Shown: positions 62,936-64,000 of the stretch, one piece after another
How positions within the stretch are numbered: position 1 is the stretch's first letter
How the letters are laid out: each line of letters starts with the position of its first letter
Origin: Ravibacter sp037191015
Lineage (GTDB): Bacteria > Bacteroidota > Bacteroidia > Cytophagales > Spirosomataceae
Reading direction: 5' to 3'
Length of the DNA stretch: 64,000 nt
Assembly: GCA_037191015.1 (NCBI GenBank)
Contig: JBBCKD010000027.1
Location: 1 to 64,000, forward strand
Notes under the pieces: generated by a model
The model's input: only the letters and a program-made list of their open reading frames with translations
Told to the model about the DNA's origin: nothing
The model's database searches: none
Made by a program: the position numbers and the translations under genes

Positions 62936-62991
62936 CAAAAACCGGCCGGTATCAATAAAGTAAGAAAAGCTTCTGATCAACAGTAAACGGC

Positions 62992-64000
62992 ATGAGCATA
63001 ATCGCTAAAAGATATTATTCCGGCTTTCCCAAAGCACACGATACCTACAACGCCATTTCTGCCGCGAGCGACGGGAAGATCTACTATATCCTCTCCTCCG
63101 ACTCGATAGAAGAAGGCGGTAAAATGTACGTGTTTGATCCCGCGACGAAGAAATCGACGCTGATCGGGGACCTGACGGAAATATGCGGTGAAGAAAACGG
63201 GAAAGCGATCCCCCAGGGCAAAAGTCACGTGAGATTCCACGAAGCGGGCGGCAAGCTGTATTTCTCGACCCACGTCGGCTATTACCAGCTGATCGACGGT
63301 ATGGACCGCCTGCCGGTAACTGCACCCGAAGGATATGAGCTGTACCCGGGCGGACATATCCTCTCCTACGACCTGGAAAGCGGCCTGTTTGAACGCCTGG
63401 CCATTCTGCCCGGCAAGGAAGGAATGGTGTCGATGACGATGGACAGGGACAGGCTGCAGATCTACGGGATCACCTGGCCTACCGGGCAGTTCGTGCACTT
63501 CAATGTACGCACCGGGGAATTGAAGAACCTGGGCAGGATATCGGGTAAAGGAGAAGCGGGCACTCCCGGTGAGGATTTCCGCACACTGTGCCGCTCTCTG
63601 GTCGTCGATCCCCGCGACGGAACAGTATATTTCTCTGTGGCAGAAGGAGATATCCTGAGCTATCAGCCCGGGCGGGGGAGCATTGAAAAGCTGGAGGATG
63701 TCGACCTGAGGCTCGACTATTTTGGCAAATACGATCCTACCAGGCCCGGAAGCATGGGCTATAACTGGCGCAAGATCTTCTGGTACGAAAAGGAAAACGT
63801 AGCATACGGCGTCCACGGGAATTCCGGGTACCTGTTCCGTTTCGACCCTGAAAACAGGAGGGTGGAAATAGTCGAGCGCATTACTTCTCTGCCTTCGCGT
63901 AAAAGCGGGATGTTCGACCAGTTCAGCTACGGCTACCTCGGGTTTATCCTTGGTCCTGACGGAGAAACCATCTATTACCTGACAGGAAGTCCGCTATATG
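62992..64000 (+). CDS. Beta-propeller-like protein of unknown function (partial)
   Basis: A frame opens at the ATG at 62992 (MSIIAKRYYSGFPKAHDTYN) and runs uninterrupted through the end of the window, giving 336 residues. Repeated strands such as GKIYYILSSDSIEEGGKMYV, GGHILSYDLESGLFERLAIL and DGTVYFSVAEGDILSYQPGR indicate a propeller. The element GKSHVRFHEAGGKLYFSTHV lies between blades. No signal peptide is visible, unlike its upstream neighbours. Similar proteins occur beside glycan loci, but I know of no defined activity. It is 56 bases after ceramidase-like copy 3. The C-terminus is not present here. Confidence 0.8.
   Translation, partial: MSIIAKRYYSGFPKAHDTYNAISAASDGKIYYILSSDSIEEGGKMYVFDPATKKSTLIGDLTEICGEENGKAIPQGKSHVRFHEAGGKLYFSTHVGYYQLIDGMDRLPVTAPEGYELYPGGHILSYDLESGLFERLAILPGKEGMVSMTMDRDRLQIYGITWPTGQFVHFNVRTGELKNLGRISGKGEAGTPGEDFRTLCRSLVVDPRDGTVYFSVAEGDILSYQPGRGSIEKLEDVDLRLDYFGKYDPTRPGSMGYNWRKIFWYEKENVAYGVHGNSGYLFRFDPENRRVEIVERITSLPSRKSGMFDQFSYGYLGFILGPDGETIYYLTGSPLY

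Noticed and set aside
61967..63816. Minus-strand frames opposite ceramidase-like copy 3 and the propeller gene
   Set aside because: Both overlap well-supported plus-strand genes with signal peptide or propeller motifs.

Overview
The window is a chromosomal segment of a Bacteroidota bacterium, probably Sphingobacteriia or Chitinophagia. The evidence is three-fold: two SusC/SusD pairs with glycan-degradation neighbours, a secreted metalloprotease with a type IX secretion C-terminal tail and many short-signal lipoproteins, and start regions without Shine-Dalgarno sequences but with Bacteroidota-type promoters (TTTG, about 19-20 bases, TAnnTTTG). No insertion sequence, prophage, CRISPR array or rRNA was seen. 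The window has about 45 genes and one tRNA-Met.

Region 1 (1-2.3 kb) holds an LptF/LptG permease, a START-like protein and tRNA-Met. Region 2 (2.4-15.3 kb) is an accessory island. It has a NarL-type response regulator, two paralogous TPR histidine kinases, and three two-gene units, each a lipoprotein followed by a small secreted protein with a near-constant MKYLTI signal peptide. The divergent intergenic region next to each kinase is duplicated and carries two direct repeats 33 bp apart. I regard this island as the best candidate for an undescribed system: two sensors, one regulator, and modular surface lipoproteins with variable C-termini. Two further lipoprotein genes sit inside it.

Region 3 (15.3-27.1 kb) is housekeeping: DNA polymerase III delta, an AcpH-like phosphodiesterase, SlyD, an outer-membrane barrel protein, dCMP deaminase, a secreted HEQTH protein, ComEC, an M43 protease, PhoH and DnaB.

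Region 4 (27.1-40.6 kb, all minus strand) is a polysaccharide utilization locus reading ECF sigma, FecR, SusC (with STN domain), SusD, heparinase-II/III lyase, a heparinase-II/III plus alginate-lyase fusion, and a Tat-exported polysaccharide-pyruvyl-transferase-like protein. The lyases point to a uronic-acid polysaccharide.

Region 5 (40.9-44.9 kb) holds RlmD, a CHRD lipoprotein, a TPR/SH3 membrane protein and an M20 peptidase. Region 6 (45.1-64.0 kb) is a second SusCD locus. On the minus strand it has SusC, SusD, a ceramidase-like protein, a PhoPQ-related protein, a small protein, a metallophosphoesterase and a DegT aminotransferase. Divergently it has a BNR-4 propeller, two more ceramidase-like proteins, a Tat-exported DegT-like protein and a propeller protein cut by the window end. 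Several dispersed short repeats lie between genes.
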